A stretch of 64,000 nucleotides of DNA from the NCBI GenBank assembly GCA_007922305.1, contig ML677358.1, positions 13,467,577 through 13,531,576 of the forward strand, read 5' to 3'. Both the position numbers and the translations under genes were made by a program. Shown one piece after another: positions 1 to 21,903 of this stretch. The stretch's first letter is position 1; every line of letters starts with the position of its first letter. The notes beneath the pieces are model-generated. The model was given only the letters and a program-made list of their open reading frames with translations, ran no database searches and was not told the origin of the DNA. The DNA comes from Dermatemys mawii. Its lineage: Eukaryota; Chordata; Testudines; Dermatemydidae.

Positions 1-150
1 GAGGGGTTTGGAATGTGGAAGGGGCTCAGGCAAAGGGGTGGGATGTGGGGTGGCTCTGGCAATGAGGGGTTCAGGGTGTGGAAAGATGCTGGGCTGGGGG
101 TGCATGCAGGATGATGGGTTTGGGGGGCACAGGCTTGGGGCAAGGACTTA
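1..150. repeat. Degenerate G-rich repeat
   Basis: The first 150 bases repeat variations of 'gaggggtt..gg.atgtgg..ggggctc'. The purine-rich wording resembles the reverse complement of the C-rich core of the large repeat at 48838-49990, so it is probably the edge of the same kind of interspersed element. An open frame across it has no protein character. Confidence 0.4.
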
Positions 151-3145
151 CCTCCTGGCAACTCCTAGTCAGCAACCCAGCCTGGGTGCAGAGGCAGGCT
201 TCCTGCCTCTTGGCCCTGTGTCCTGGAAGCAGCCACCGCAAGTCTGGCTTCTAGGCATAGGTTTGCACACAGCTTCACATAATTAGCTACAGGCACCACC
301 ACTCCCAGCTCCCATTGGCTGGAAACTGACCAAGGGGAGCACAGAGCTGGTGCTTGGGGCATGGGCAGTGCCTAGAGCCTTGTGGGCTCCCTGCCTAGAG
401 AAACCAGACCTGCTGGTGGCTAAGTGCAGTGTCAGTAAAGGTAGGTGCTAGCCTGCCTTAGCCACTGGTCAGCACCACCAACGGGACTTAACATCCCAGG
501 CAGCAGTGCTGACCAAAGCAAGGCAACCCAGTACTGGATTGCAACCAATAGTTTTAAAAGACACTGGCATAGATGAAGGCTGAGGGGGGTGGATGGTAGC
601 TGATAGCAGCAGGGTGGGAGATAAGAAACCTATTCAAAGGGGAGTTGGAAGCAGCAGGAAAGGAGCCCAGCACTCCTCCTAGTGTGATCTCAGCACTGGT
701 AGTAGGATAGAGGCCTACTTAAACTTAGGTCTGCACTGTTACAGGTGAGATTCTTGATTCATGTAGATTACTCATACTAGCTCTCAAACAAGATTGCTAT
801 AAGTGCAGCTGATGTGGTACAGGCTACCCATACCAACTACCAACATACCTGAACCCTGTAGGCACTTGGCATGGCCAGCCTGTGTAGCTGTGGGGGTCCT
901 ATTTTCAAACACTAGCTCTCAAAGCTCACAGTATGTATCACTATGACCATGCCAGCTCCTTGTAGAGGCACACTTTAAGAGGGCAGTCAGAGCCAGTTCT
1001 TTGAGCCAGGAACTGGTTGAGCTTGGTGTTAAAGCAGTTATGCCAGAGCCAGCAGTAGGGAGAGGGGAGGAACAGTAGGATAGGTGGAAGGTGGTTCAGA
1101 TGTGGAACTGGAATATAGCTATGCTGGTAAGAGAATGGGGAAGACAGGATTAAAAAACAGGTAAAGGTGGAGAGTTAGTGTAAAGGTAACCAGGAAGGGG
1201 AAATAAAACCAGGATGATGCAAGAGGGAAAGACTGATGGTATCATGCAGAAAACAGATGACAAGAGTGGATGGTAAATGGGCATGATTACAAAAGCACAC
1301 CCTCTGAAATAAGGTCTGAAGGCATGCTCTTGGATCTGAATGGGTTGCTGTTACAGGAAGAGCCCTCCAATTACATTCCCTGATGGTGGTGGTAAGAGCA
1401 GTCAGCTGCAATATAGCAGTCCTGAGCCTGATGCTGTTGCTTTTCATGTACATGTTCAGACTGTTTACAAGTCATGCACCTTTCAGGCTGGCAAGAGAAC
1501 AAGCAGCTGAAAGGTGATGTTAACTCATTGCTTAAAGGGGAGGAGTGCCTTAGCCAAGGAGTTTCCTGCAAGTTAGGACCACAGTTCAATTGGAAGTTTA
1601 TACTTCCTTTACACACATCTTACATCAGCCCATCAAATTTCAAGCCACTGGAACACTTTCCATTCATGCAAGTGGTTTTTGCTCATCCAATATATTATAC
1701 TTCAAAAGTTCTGCAACAGTACAGCAGAGATGTCAGTTTCTAGAGTACTCTCTCATGCATCAGTGGACACTTCAAGATGAGATGTAGTTATGCCATAGAA
1801 CAAGGGGCTCATTCAATTCTCAATTCTGCTGTCTGATATCCAGTAATACTGGAAGCACCTTCTGTAGTTCAGAGGGTAAAGATGTGTGCTGTACCCAAAG
1901 CCAGGTAAGCTACCTGCACTGTTTAAGCAGTAGGAATAAATGAACCAAAATCTACAACACCCAGCAAGCTAGCTTTGTAGAAGAGTTTGAAGGACTTTAA
2001 GCCATCTGAAGTGGGTTAGCTTGCACTGATAAATCAAATCCATATAAAACAATGGTTCAAGTTCTGTTAATGAAGATGCACATAAATTTACATTTGCGTA
2101 AGTTTTTCAAAATGTAGTGAAACTAGTGCACTTTTCCAGTATGAAAATCTGTGGCAGCTAAATGCCTTCTCTCATTTGCACAGCACCTGACTTGTGAGTT
2201 ATCCAAGTCTAAGCAAAGCCTGCCTCCATCTGAGGCACCAAGGGGGCATGTTTGTGCTGACAGATGGCAATCTTTCAGAGGCCTGACAGGAGAGTGGGGG
2301 AGCTAAGCACAACAGCAGTTGTTGGCTAGAAGCCATAGGACACACTTATGCAGCAGCTCAGTATTTTGGTACTGATTAAGCATAAGGGCTGTATAGTAAC
2401 ATGGCTCAAGTTTTTGGACCAGTAGAAAAACTAGGGCCAAACAAGTCAGTCAGGGTTGAATGTAGCTAGGAAGCTTGTGAACATAAGTTTGTGATGTTAA
2501 TCATGGAATTAGATGCAGAATCTAGTCTACTTAGAAGTGTTCTATCCTGAAGCAGCACATCTACAGTGTGTTTAAGACCCACAGTATTCTTAGAGACCAG
2601 GTCTACAGCCTCAGGATCATGGAACTTGTGATACAGTGTTACCATCACCTGTGTAGATATTCAGGCTCTGAAACCTGCTGCGGGGGTGGGGGGCGTGTGT
2701 GTTTCAATAACCTCAGAACTCTGATGTGGCCCTTTCTTCAAACCCTAGTATAAATGCCCAGAACCTGGGTCTGTAGAGGCAAGCTTGATACTCACTAGCA
2801 TGAATTTTTAACAGAAGGTGTGAACACACACAAAATCAACCAGATAAAGGAAAAGATTCATTTGCCAGAAACAAAAGTTTTTCCAGGAGTGCAGTACAAA
2901 TGGACCACTTTTCAGGTTAGGAAGGCTGCTCTGTAATTTTAAGTTTTAATTGCTTTTGACAGCTCATGCAGCACTCCTAACATCAGAACTAGTACAAACA
3001 GGATAGTAAGTACAATATTTATGCTACTGGGTGGATGTTATGACATTAACATTCTTGCACATACATATGCAAACAATTTTATTACAACTCACCCCCCCCC
3101 CCCCGCGTAATTAGAGAATGTTGAACATGGAATAGTAAGTGAAGA
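151..3145. other. Intergenic region downstream of HNRNPH1
   Basis: No gene was recognised. Short open frames occur on both strands, for example 2466-2648 minus, but none has flanking splice sites with family similarity. A run of 14 C lies near 3091-3104. By human synteny RUFY1 would lie beyond the left edge, converging on HNRNPH1; no RUFY1 exon was recognised here. Confidence 0.5.
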
Positions 3146-3166
3146 GAGTAGTTTTTAAAAGGAAGA

Positions 3167-3172
3167 TTTATT
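3167..3172 (-). terminator. HNRNPH1: Putative HNRNPH1 polyadenylation signal
   Basis: TTTATT on the plus strand is AATAAA on the minus strand. It lies about 625 nt beyond the HNRNPH1 stop codon, a reasonable 3'UTR length. Another copy near 3636 could serve a shorter transcript. Cleavage would fall near 3145-3155. Confidence 0.45.
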
Positions 3173-3796
3173 TAACAAGTTTCACTTAGCGCAATACACC
3201 TAAAAAGGAAATCACCATACAATGAAAGGTTAAATCAAGGCCTCAGAATTTTATACGAACACCAAGACCAAAATCCTAAAGTAGCTGTATCACATCTCAA
3301 CATGTTTCCCCATTAACTTAAAAAAAAGCTTAAACGTGCCTTACAGGATATTAAAAGAAATAAACTAGAACTAACATGCCAAATGTTCACTTTGAATTGC
3401 AGACACAGCCCCTATATTTCAGTTTACAAAATAGCATGTTTTTCAACATGCATTCAAAACAGTGGTGGATGTAATATGGTATAAGAGCAACATTTAACAT
3501 AATTGAAACAGTTTTAACCTAAATACGCTTACTGCTTAAATACGCTCCTACAACAAAACTAATTTGAGAAAAAGCTGAAAATTGTTTAACAGTTATAGTC
3601 TTTACTCAACTTGGTTATTACATCCTAAGTGAATGTTTATTTCTTCCATGTGTTCAAAAATACTGAACCTGAAGTTTTAAAATAATCCTGATTTCACTTA
3701 CAGTAAAGCATAAATCACAAGCTTGTATTGCAAAACTGTTAAACTTAGTTTTTTGTTTTGTTTTGTTTTTCTAAAAAAAGGTTGACCAAAAGTCAG

Positions 3797-11799
<8,003 letters not shown>

Positions 11800-12360
11800 G
11801 CTGGAAGCAAGACTCGGCTCCGATTCGCCTTCCGTGGCTGCGGGGAGAGGACACGTTTGAGGCGGGATAACGCTCTCCACCCTTTCCACCGCGGGGTCCC
11901 TTCACCTGACCTCCCTTCACCCCCCGCTCCCGGGGCTGCACCACCTCCCCCCCCACTCCTCCCTCGCGGTCCGATACGGCGCCTAACGCCCAGTTCGACG
12001 TAACCGAACCGCCGCCCTTCCCCCGCTCCACCCCCGCCCCCGCACGCACACATGGCGGCGCTCCGCGTTGGCGTTAAGGGTTCGGGCTTGAGCCGGTCCG
12101 GAGATCGCCCAGTCAGGCAGGAGGTCGTGGCGAGGGCGCGTTAGGAAATGGCGGCGCGTGCTCGGGCTCCCGTTGGGCTGGGCCGGGCTCGGCGGCCGCA
12201 CAAAGAACACAGGTCCCAGCCGCCGCCTCGGGGCGGCCGACAGCCCCGCGCTGCACAGCCCGCGCTCGTCCCGCTCCCTGCCGGGAGGATCGGGGCCAGG
12301 AGGAGCGTGGCTCGAGGACAGTGGCCGAACGGAGACTTGGGGGCAACACACGCTGCTCAC

Positions 12361-12450
12361 CCCGTTCGTAAACTGCGCGGCGCCGTGGCTGGGAAATGAG
12401 GCCTGGGGCGCATGCGCATAAACAGATCGTGCTATGCATTGGCAAATACG
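12361..12450 (-). other. HNRNPH1: Predicted non-coding first exon of HNRNPH1 (proximal promoter)
   Basis: On the minus strand a strong donor (ACGGG|gtgagcag) lies at 12361/12360 inside the CpG island, just downstream of the NRF-1-like sites. Joined to the acceptor at 11837 it runs out of frame into a stop before the HNRNPH1 ATG, so it would be 5'UTR and translation would begin at 11799. The upper boundary (transcription start) is a guess. Confidence 0.4.
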
Positions 12451-12840
12451 TACATGGCTTAACCTCCCTTTGCGAGCCAACTGCGCATGCTCTCTAGCAT
12501 TAACAGGCGCCCTCGGCGCATCTGCTCCCCTTCCCTACTCGCCCCCTCCGTAGGCTCGTACGCGCATGCGTTTCCTCTAGCATTCGCCTTTCTGCGGTAA
12601 ACAAAGCAGGGCCCTCACCCCCGCGCAGCTAATAGACCCAGCCTGCGCGCATGCGCAGTTTTCAGCACAGCTACAGTTGAACCACCCCAACTGCCGCTTC
12701 TCTTACGATCCCTGCGCTGGGCGCGGGCTCGGACGACGAAGGCGAACGCCCCATCGTCCCACTGCCCCTAAAGGGCCAGCCAGCACCATTCAGCCGTTCC
12801 CGGACCCTCACCTCCTAACACAAGCGGCAGGCTGAGCTGA

Positions 12841-15800
12841 GCATGTCTGAGCCCCGCCAGGTGGGGAGAGCAGCACAGGGGAGGAGGGCACCCATCTGTG
12901 GGCTCTAGCGCTTCCCAGCTACAACGGCTGCCGACCCCACCTCGCGGGAAGGAGGAGAGTAATCGAGAGACATGGGTGAAAGCCGCCAGAGCGCACAGAG
13001 CACATTACTCTGCCCAGCTTATTCGGGAGAACTCTAGATTTCACCTCGACTTCTCCCCCACCCCCCAAGAGTGAATCAGGTGACAAGAGTCAACCCCCAG
13101 TTACACCAGACAAGCACATACATCTAAGATGGTGTCTACCATCTTTTTTTGAGCCTGGCTGCAGACAGGGGAGCTGACTGGTAGGGTCAATCACTGAGGA
13201 TCTGCTACTGCCTTGATGTACTGTAACTAGGGACGCCAAGCCACGGCTTTGCATCAAACTGCAGGTCCTAGTTCATCGTTCAACACCCAAGCACACCTGC
13301 CCTTCAACACACTAGCACAACTGAAAAAACACCACCCCTAACTTGTTCCTAGTCATGAGTATTTAACCCTAGCATGGCTAAGAATAAAGCTCTGCTACCC
13401 TGGAGCGCTCACCATCACTGTAATTAACAAGTTCACACACAGAGTCTTCACAGGCTCTGGCTCAATCATAGCATCAGTGAGACCAGTTGGTTTCCGCAGC
13501 ACAGTGCTGCAAGATTTAGGTTACAGATACCACAAAAAAGGTGGCAATCCCCAGCCAGCATTCACCTTCAGTATGTCTATTAGCCTTAAGGGAGAACCAC
13601 AGGAAATAATTCAATGGCATCCAATAGCACTAATTTCTGCTAACAGAGTAATGGCATTGTCAGGAAGTTGCCATGACTAGAACCAGCATTTATAGTTTCA
13701 CAGAGGAAAAAAAATTATTTTCAGCCCCTAACTAATCATTAATGATTCCTTCTACAACAAGAAAAACAGCATCTGTACTATGAGATTTAAATAAGATTCT
13801 CACACAATGTGCATCCTCACTTGCTGTATTAATTCCTCTGTTACAGTATCTCTCTCTCTTTTGGGTTAGTAAGTGGTATTCTGGCTCCTCAGCTTGATCT
13901 CAACTAAAAATTCTCCTAGACTCCACCCATCTCATTCTCAATTGCTCTGTTGCACATGCATAGCAATTGTGTCCTCTTTCTCCCACACCCCAGCTCTTAA
14001 GAATGCAGAGCTGGCAGCATCTAAGCCCCACCTCCATTTTTTAAGACATGATTTCTAAAATGGTGGCAACACAGTTCTTAGCTGCAAAATGTGGCTAAAG
14101 TCTGGGTTCGGCACCATTCCTGCTCCACCTACTGACTGTAAATAAGGCAGCCTAAATTTATTGTCTTGTGAACTGAGAAGTATGACAGATACTTTATTCC
14201 TTTTGCATGCAAGGGAACAGTTACGATAGTGCCTACAAAAAGTGATAATGCTTTCACAGCTTTTAATCCCTGCTCCATGTATTAACAACTGCCTTCCAAG
14301 CACTTCATAACACCCCTATGATACTGAGCATTTCCCAACAGTTGTAAAAGTTTCACTATTCAAAGTGCTGCATATGCCAACTAACTGCTGCAAAGAAGTT
14401 GTTTTAGTGACATTTGTGTAGTAGCAAACATTGTAGATAGTAACATACTATTGGGGGGATACAAACTGAGCAGAGACTGTGACTGAAAACATTTCATATA
14501 CCCATCAACAAACATTTGTAAGAAAGCAAGACAACAATTAAAATGGGGGACAACAAGGCAGGCTCATTTCCAATTTGTGCATTTTAAGTGCAGTTTAAAC
14601 AACCTCAAGCATTTTAGAACCAACTCCTGTTTGGTCTGCTTACGCTATTCATAGACATTTCAGATAATGTTTAAAACTTTAGAGAAAGTCCACCAAATTT
14701 TTCCAACAAGAACAAAGGAGGCTAACATCCCTGGTTAAACAGGTTTGCAGCTAACAGTAGATGCTGTCCTTTAAAAGCCTCTAAAACCAGGAAGAGTCAG
14801 TACATTGCCTTTTCCCAAAACAGAAGTTTGAGTGCAAAGAAAAGTTCTTTCAAAGGGAAGTGCAGTTTCAAGTCTGTAGCATGCACACACCCAGTGACTG
14901 TTTTGAGGGAGGGGGATCTGGTTTATTGCATACTTATTACAAAGAGATGCCATGAATGCTGAAACAATGTTACAGAAACTGTAACTTCTTGCAGTTCTCA
15001 CACAAGGGAGCTGAAATAAATCACATGTTAAGCAGATAGTGTCCAGAACACACTTCCTAATTAAGGGGGGGAAAACAAACCCACAGATTTACAGTCGCCT
15101 CAAACAAGCATGTAAAAAAAATTAGAGTGCTCTAATGCTACTCTTAGGAACTCCTCCCACCCCCCCCATACAGCGTCTCAGAAGAGTGGAGGAAATGTTG
15201 TACAACAAGCCCACAAGGTAGTTTGTGTCTTTCAGATGTATGCCTACTTAAGTAGGTTTGGAGCTAAGCTCCATGAAGCAGAACATCCTTTACTGTTGGA
15301 GAGATGGGGTGTACAACAGGTAACTCAAAAGTTGCCTGGTCTTGGCAGCTAATAAGTTTGACATCATTCAGTGATTAACAGTGTCTGGGTGTGGATAAGA
15401 GGGGCAGTAAATTGGAACAACCATTGTGCTTTGAAATTTATACTCTAGGTCAGTGGTTTTCAACCTGTGGTCTGCAGATCCCCCTCCTCCCCATTCAAAA
15501 GATGTCCACACCTCCACTGGAAATTTTTTAGGGGATCTGCATATGACAAAAGGTTGAAAACCACTGCTCTAGCTTAGTTGTCAATAGCTTTCCCCACACA
15601 CAAACCCTCATCTTCGTGTGGTAGGAATAGCAATAAAATACCATGTCTAATCTATTCTCTCTCCTCTTCTGATCCCACTGACCAATTTAGAGTCTGCTGA
15701 ATTTAGTTGTGAACTGTAAAAGCTTTTCCTTGCCAGGGAACTTTGCAGACTGACACTACAGTGTGAGGCCCACCTGTGCTGTGTGAAAACCTAACCAGAC

Positions 15801-18800
15801 TGAATGTTTGGGGGAGGGGGAGACAACTCTGCTACTAAGAGGAGCAACATGCTACTACTTGAAGTAGTAACAAAAAATAACAGCAAGCATTTCCATTTAT
15901 ACAATACTATGCAACACCATAAAGACTTGTCTACACATAGATTTATTTGGGAATAGCTACTATGAGTTACTTGAAAGCAACTCTTAAGGTAGGATATAAG
16001 TTTAAGCAATCTCAGGTAGTACAGTTACAGGATACATTTCTCACACAGACATCCACCTGAAAACCTGTACTCTCAATCATGCTATTCATTTTTTTAGAAG
16101 GCTTTTTCAAGCAGTTTATAAATTTCTGCCACTCCTAACATCAGATTATAAAAAGCATTTTTTGGTGTAGGCATGTGTTTGCTTCCAATCTGAGCCTGGA
16201 AACATCAATGAAAGAGTGAGCTATTTATTAAGATTGCCCTATGTGGCTTATGTACCAGTTTGAATGGCTTTATCTACCTCTGAAATACACCTGGGGTACA
16301 ATTACTTATCAATATCATGCAATAAATAACCAGCCATTTCCAGATGTTTCTAAACCAGAAAAACTTGAATTGTTTGCCACTCCTTGTAAAACAGGAAATA
16401 GTCAAACTTGTCTCATACTGTGACCTACATATTTCCTTTCACTCAGGGCTATTGAAGTTATTAGACTTCAGACAACCATGTAGTAATTTAGGTTATTTTG
16501 ACTATACAAGATCAGATAAAAGCTAGTTTAGTTTCTTTGTTTTGGGTTCAGCAAGAGATTAAGTGTTAGTAAATGCAACATAAGGGCTGTGAGAAATGGG
16601 TGAACAGGGCCTCAATATTTGAGAAACACCAGGATATTTTCAACATTTTAGTATTATGCTTTGTCTCCCCTACCCAACATTAATGGCTAGAGGCAGATCA
16701 GGTTTTATTTCATTAAAAACACAACACTAAAATAGATGTGGCCACATACCTTTCTCAATCTTCCCTGGGAAGGGGTATCCCCACCCTGAAATTAAGTAGA
16801 TGGAAATGATGAAATTTTAATTTGCTTTTTGGGGAAAAACAGTCATATCATTGCTCTGATACAATTACTTCATCCACACAGTACATCTAAAATGTTTAAG
16901 TCCATCATCACTAACGTGAGACTTGTTTCTTGTAGCCCTGCATGTGGCATTGAGCCTAGGCAGTCTTCTCTGGGACTTGCTATCCAATATTTCCTGCAGA
17001 AATAGATCTTTTGCTTAAAAAATATTCTTAGCACTTTTCTGAAGACATCCCATCCTCAAGAGTTGAGTAGGAACATGTGCAACATGACCACTGCACAAGT
17101 GGTTGTTCGCAGAATTTATAGGGTCTAGTAGTTAATTTTAATACTGAAGTGACTCCTTGACACTGACATTGCGGGATTATGGTGAAATGGGGATAAAAAT
17201 TAGTCAAACTAAATTGGAAGCCTGTGCCAATTTCAACAAAATTCCACACAGCTTAAATTACTCTCTCATGGAAATACGTGGTTTTCAAAGTCTGACCCCC
17301 CCCATGGTAGGGTTTTAATGAATTTGACAAACTAAGCAAACACCATTCTGAAAGTTATGAATACTAACATGTTACAGGAATTATAACTTCTAGAGGAGGA
17401 TATAGGACACTATCCTATTATACTGTCCTTTACACTCCAACTGAGACAAACAAATATGTACACTTATCAAACTAGATTTAAGAAAAAAGCAAGCAAGCAT
17501 AAGGACAGAACACTACTGCATACTTAGACAGCAGCTAGTCTCCAGTTCTTGTACACAGACAAATTTAAACAAAGTTCTCCTTTCTGAACTGCTATTATAG
17601 AATCTGCTGACATCATATTGTTGCCAACATTTACTACTATTGCTAAGGGCTGTCATAGAAAACTTACAGTTGGGAGGTTTCTGACTCATTTGGTAGGTGT
17701 GGTATGCAACAAAATAGAAAAACTACAGTTGTATACATCTCTATAAATCCATTTTGGTGAAGAAATATGCATTTAGAATAAGTGGGTTCTCAAACCACGG
17801 AGGGGAAGAGGTGACCGGGGGGGCGGGGGGGGATATAAAGTCAATGTATATAGACTAGTCAGTGTCAATCGGAGATCACTTAAACCTGACTGAGTCTAAT
17901 GGTCAGGCTACAGTGCTTGAGAAATGGATTTACATACTAGATAACCCATTCAAAAGAAATCTTATCCAAGAAAGATGGAGAACAGAAAAAAGTATTTGGG
18001 TTTCTAATTTGGATTGTCTTCAAAAAAAGATGTTCCTACACTATTTATGTCAATGCACAAAAATAAAAAGCCTTCAAAAGACAAGCTTGGCCGCTTAAAT
18101 TCATAATTCTGTTAGACACTAGAAATCATGGACTCAAAGATACTGAATCTATGGCCCACTAACCTTCCTTAGTCCTAGGACTGCTGGTTTGTTAACTGCA
18201 CAGTTCATCTTGACTGGGTTCTTACAACATGTTAACTCCTTATGCTAAACAATCTTGTATTTACCTACGTGGCACCAAGTAGCTTCTCCAGATCTAAAGA
18301 GCTCTGTAAGCTCAAAAGCTTGTCTCACCAACAGAAGTTGGTTCAAAAAGAGGTATTACCTAGCCACATGGTCCCAGGATATTAGAGAGACAAACACTGC
18401 AAACACAAATAAAAAAGGAAGCCTGCTAGCAAAAAGGAAGTGCCTAAACGGTGAAGAACAGAAGAAGAAATGCAGTTTTAAACATCTAATGCATTAGTAC
18501 TGCAAGTAAGGACAGCTGTTTACTGAAATGTCAAGACAATCTATTTTGACTTAAGAAAATTTTGTAAGTTATCTATGCATCACTTAACTGAAGTGAGAAT
18601 ATTTGAGCTATTATGCTAAGATATTTAGTGTGAAACGATGAATGTTTGAGACATTTCTTTGTTTACTCTTGCAGAAATGCTGGAAAAGGAGCAGATGAGA
18701 GAGAAGAGGAGCAAGAAACTGAGCTAGAATATTTGGAAAGCCTTCACTATAAACATGAAATGTGGCTTGTGAAATGACAAGTCTCTCTCGTACAGAAACA

Positions 18801-20542
18801 TGGTGGGCTACTTAAAGTGGTTGATGCCATTTTACTCTAGAAGTCCCAGAGATAATACTGACATTAACTGAAACTTAAATTTTGCATGGGATTGATTGGA
18901 ACTAAAACCAAGTGTAAGAGTCGCACTTACAGAATGCACTTAGCAACTTTTCTTACTTTCAGCTACCTTAAGTGTTCAGTCATGTTGACATGACAGCTCT
19001 CATCAATACTAATCCCAATGAAGTCAATGGAGGATTTTGGTAAATTTCCCCCCAATTTACACTTGGTTTGAAATCTACTCTGAGAATTTGTCTATTCAGG
19101 GTCTCCCTTTGGCATTTTGGTTTAATGTTCTTACATAATGTTTAACTTGAAAAGTTGAGGCCTAAATGGAGTGAAAGATTCTCAGCTCAGGGAACAAGAT
19201 CCCCTCATTTCTGGAAGCAAAGATTGCGGCAGTTTATATGCCAAGGCTGAAGGCTATTACCTACAGTCAAAAATTTGCACCATAAGGCACTAAGTGCCAT
19301 ATTCATCCAAACAAAACTTTAGCTTACAGCCCATTTAAGTATCTGCTTTAACTATTTCACTTTGCAGCATTAACATGTATATAATGTGCTTACCCAGTGA
19401 GATGTGGGGCCTTTAGCTAACTGAAAGGATGCAAATTTTAAAAGTTGCAATCTGAATGCTTTAAGATTTTGATCCTTCCCAGAAGGACAATTCTCCACTG
19501 CTGCTCCCTACCATAATGGCTGGCTGATCAGATAGTTGCTTACCAAGCAAATTCTAGTTTGATATGGGTGAGAACCTCTGATCACATTTAAACTAAGGCC
19601 ACCTGATTATATTTGAACTAGAGTTTAAATATTAATCCTAGTTTCAAGATAAGCAGTTGGGGAGCCAGCCATCAAACCTCTGCAGGATTTATCCCATAGC
19701 ACAGCTTTCACTGTAGCCTGAGGTGGGAGCACTGCAAAAACTGCCCAGATTCCCTAATGATTTCTAGGGTCTTCAGGTTTTATTTATTTGGGAGCTAAAG
19801 TTTTAGAAGAGTGTCTAGCCAGAACTTTAACATTTTTCTTTATTGAAGCTTGAAATCCAGTGCTAAGTGTGGGGGTGGGGGTGGGCAGTATATGGCATAT
19901 GCTGAAATCCTTGGATACTGGCTGAAGTCCTTGTCTTTTTCTACAGAAATTGTTGTCATGACACGTATTTGCTGGATATTTCTGATGGGTTAGAGCTCCT
20001 TTTCAGCTGAAACCAGAAGGTCATTTTGGAGTAGAATAGCAATAGATTCCTACCACTTAAATCCAGCAAGAACACCTTATGACTACTTATAACATCGACA
20101 CTCCCAAGTGTAACTTAATACAGGGTGGAACTCATGACCCAGATATTTCAGCAAGAGCAGTGCATCCTATACTGTGGAATTTGGAGAATGCTTAGTCTAT
20201 CTGCTCAGGTTTGGAATGATGAGGGAAGACAAGTTTTGTGTATTAGTTTACTCAGGAAGGCTTAATCTCCAAAAGTAAGTTCAAATTCTGGCTCAGGTTT
20301 TCTACTGTGGTACTTTGAAAATGTTTCCCCATTGAAAGGAGGCAGGAAGGGCAAGGGGAGAAAGAGAGAAACTATTACAGTCAGTTCAAAAAAGTAAAGT
20401 ACAAGCTCCACAGGTTTAAAATATAGTTAGGCTGTGGGCAACTAGTTTAGTTATAAAAAAGTTCTAAATGCCAGGTTTTTCTAAACCCTTTGAAACAATC
20501 ATTTGCACTAAAGAAAGCTTTACAAGTGCATCTTACTATATA
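12841..20542. other. Non-coding stretch between HNRNPH1 and the 22 kb exons
   Basis: No convincing exon was found on either strand. If the distal exons at 22.1 and 27.0 kb belong to HNRNPH1, this is intron. It holds a short hAT-type element (15451-15566), a G-run cluster near 17815-17832, and a stretch at about 18300-18400 resembling the turtle repeat also seen at 38.7 and 40.6 kb. The plus-strand gene ending at 22404 should have earlier exons here, but I could not find them. Confidence 0.5.
15451..15566. mobile_element. Short non-autonomous hAT element with 8-bp target duplication
   Basis: The 116-bp element has inverted ends: cagtggttttcaacct at the left and aggttgaaaaccactg at the right. 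The 8 bases outside are ctctaggt and ctctagct, one mismatch apart. An 8-bp target duplication and a CAG..CTG terminus are the hAT hallmarks. There is no coding capacity. Confidence 0.8.
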
Positions 20543-21903
20543 CAGTAACTTCTCACTTAAAGTCATCCCAGTTAATGTTGTTTCACTGCTGAACAATTAG
20601 GGAACATGCTTGTTTAAAGGTGTGCAATGCTCCCTTATAAAGTCATTTGCAAGCCACCTGCTTTGTCCACTGTTTGCAGGAAGAGCAGCCCTTGCAGCTC
20701 CCCCTTCCCCTAAATTTTCTGTGCAGCAGCCACCTAGCAGGCTATCAATTGTTGGCAGTTCAGCTGTCCCTCCCCTCACTGCCATGTGCTGCTGCCCAAA
20801 ACTCCAGCTTGTGCGGAGGGAAGAGGGCTAATGACAGGGTATTCCCCTCTCCCTGCTCCTGCACCCTGCTTACCCCATCTTCCATAGAGCAGGGGAGTGA
20901 GGATAATGAGAACTCAGGATGGAGGGAGCTTCCAGGCAGCAGCTGCTGTCTCAGCTTGCTGATCCAATTAATAAGGCAGTGTACTTCAGAGTGGTGTCAG
21001 CATACTTAAAGGGGAAATATGCATCTCTCACACACAATGTGTGTCTGTACCATGCTGTCTTCCCTCCCTCCATTCCTGCTGCCTTGCAGAGTGTGAGGCT
21101 ACATTAACCAATTAACCCTTGAGGGCTCACCCAATTGCTAGTTCATCATTTAGCACAGAGGTAGGCAAACTTTTCAGCCTGAGGGCCACATCAGGTTTTG
21201 GAAGTTATAAAGAGCCATCCAGTCCCTGCTCCTCACCCTCAGGGCCCATGCCCCCATTCAACCCGTTCCCCACTCTCTGACTGCCCCAACTCCATCTACA
21301 CCCCTGCCTGCAATGTCCCCTTACCCTCCCTATATCCAGCCCTCCCTGGCTCCCTGCTGCCTTCGGTGCTGCCTGGAGCACTGGTGGCTAGCTGCGTCAC
21401 GGGCTGGAGTCAGCCACGCCACCACACAGCTCAGAGCACCAGGTCAGGGTGGACTTTGCAGCTATGCTGCCCCAGGAGCTCACAGCACCACCGCACAGAG
21501 CATTGTGCCAGTGGTGAGGTGAGGCCACATGGGTTGGGAATCATTGTGGGAAGGGCCGGGGGCTCGCTTCCCAAACCAGGAGCTCAGGGGGCCAGGTAGG
21601 AGGGGCCCACAGGCTGTAGTTTGCCCACCCCTGATTTAACAGTAAGGCATTCCCGGGGAAATCTCACCCTCTGACTTCACCTCAACCAAGCTTCACAATC
21701 ATCATCACTGTGTACCAGTATCAAATTGGTTGTTCAGAACTTATGTGGGGTGTGTGCGTGCGCGTAGTCAGTCTTGTCTGGTGAAAAAGATTCCCTGGAA
21801 TCTAATCCCACCCCTCTATTTACATTAATTCTTATGAGAAGATTGGATTCACTTAGTCACATTTTTCAGGAACATAACTACACCGTTAAGTGAGGAGTTA
21901 CTG
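20543..21903. mobile_element. Tigger/mariner-like DNA element carrying a nested hAT element
   Basis: Inverted ends are cagtaacttctcactta at 20543 and taagtgaggagttactg ending at 21903, each flanked by TA. The TA flank and the CAGTAA..TTCTC.CTTA style of end fit the pogo/Tigger branch of Tc1/mariner. The interior is non-coding and is interrupted by the hAT element at 21156-21633. Confidence 0.65.
21156..21633. mobile_element. hAT-type element nested in the Tigger-like element
   Basis: The left end is cagaggtaggcaaact and the right end agtttgcccacccctg. The flanking 8 bases are atttagca (21148-21155) and atttaaca (21634-21641), one mismatch. The interior is C-rich and non-coding. It lies wholly inside the older element, so it inserted later. 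Confidence 0.8.

Noticed and set aside
2466..2648. Minus-strand 60-codon frame downstream of HNRNPH1
   Set aside because: Reads like a protein at first sight, but has no similarity I can name and no exon structure; probably an old repeat.
12148..12399. Possible first exon of the plus-strand gene ending at 22404
   Set aside because: An ATG in good context exists in the CpG island, but the only nearby donor is weak and its phase does not match the acceptor at 22237.
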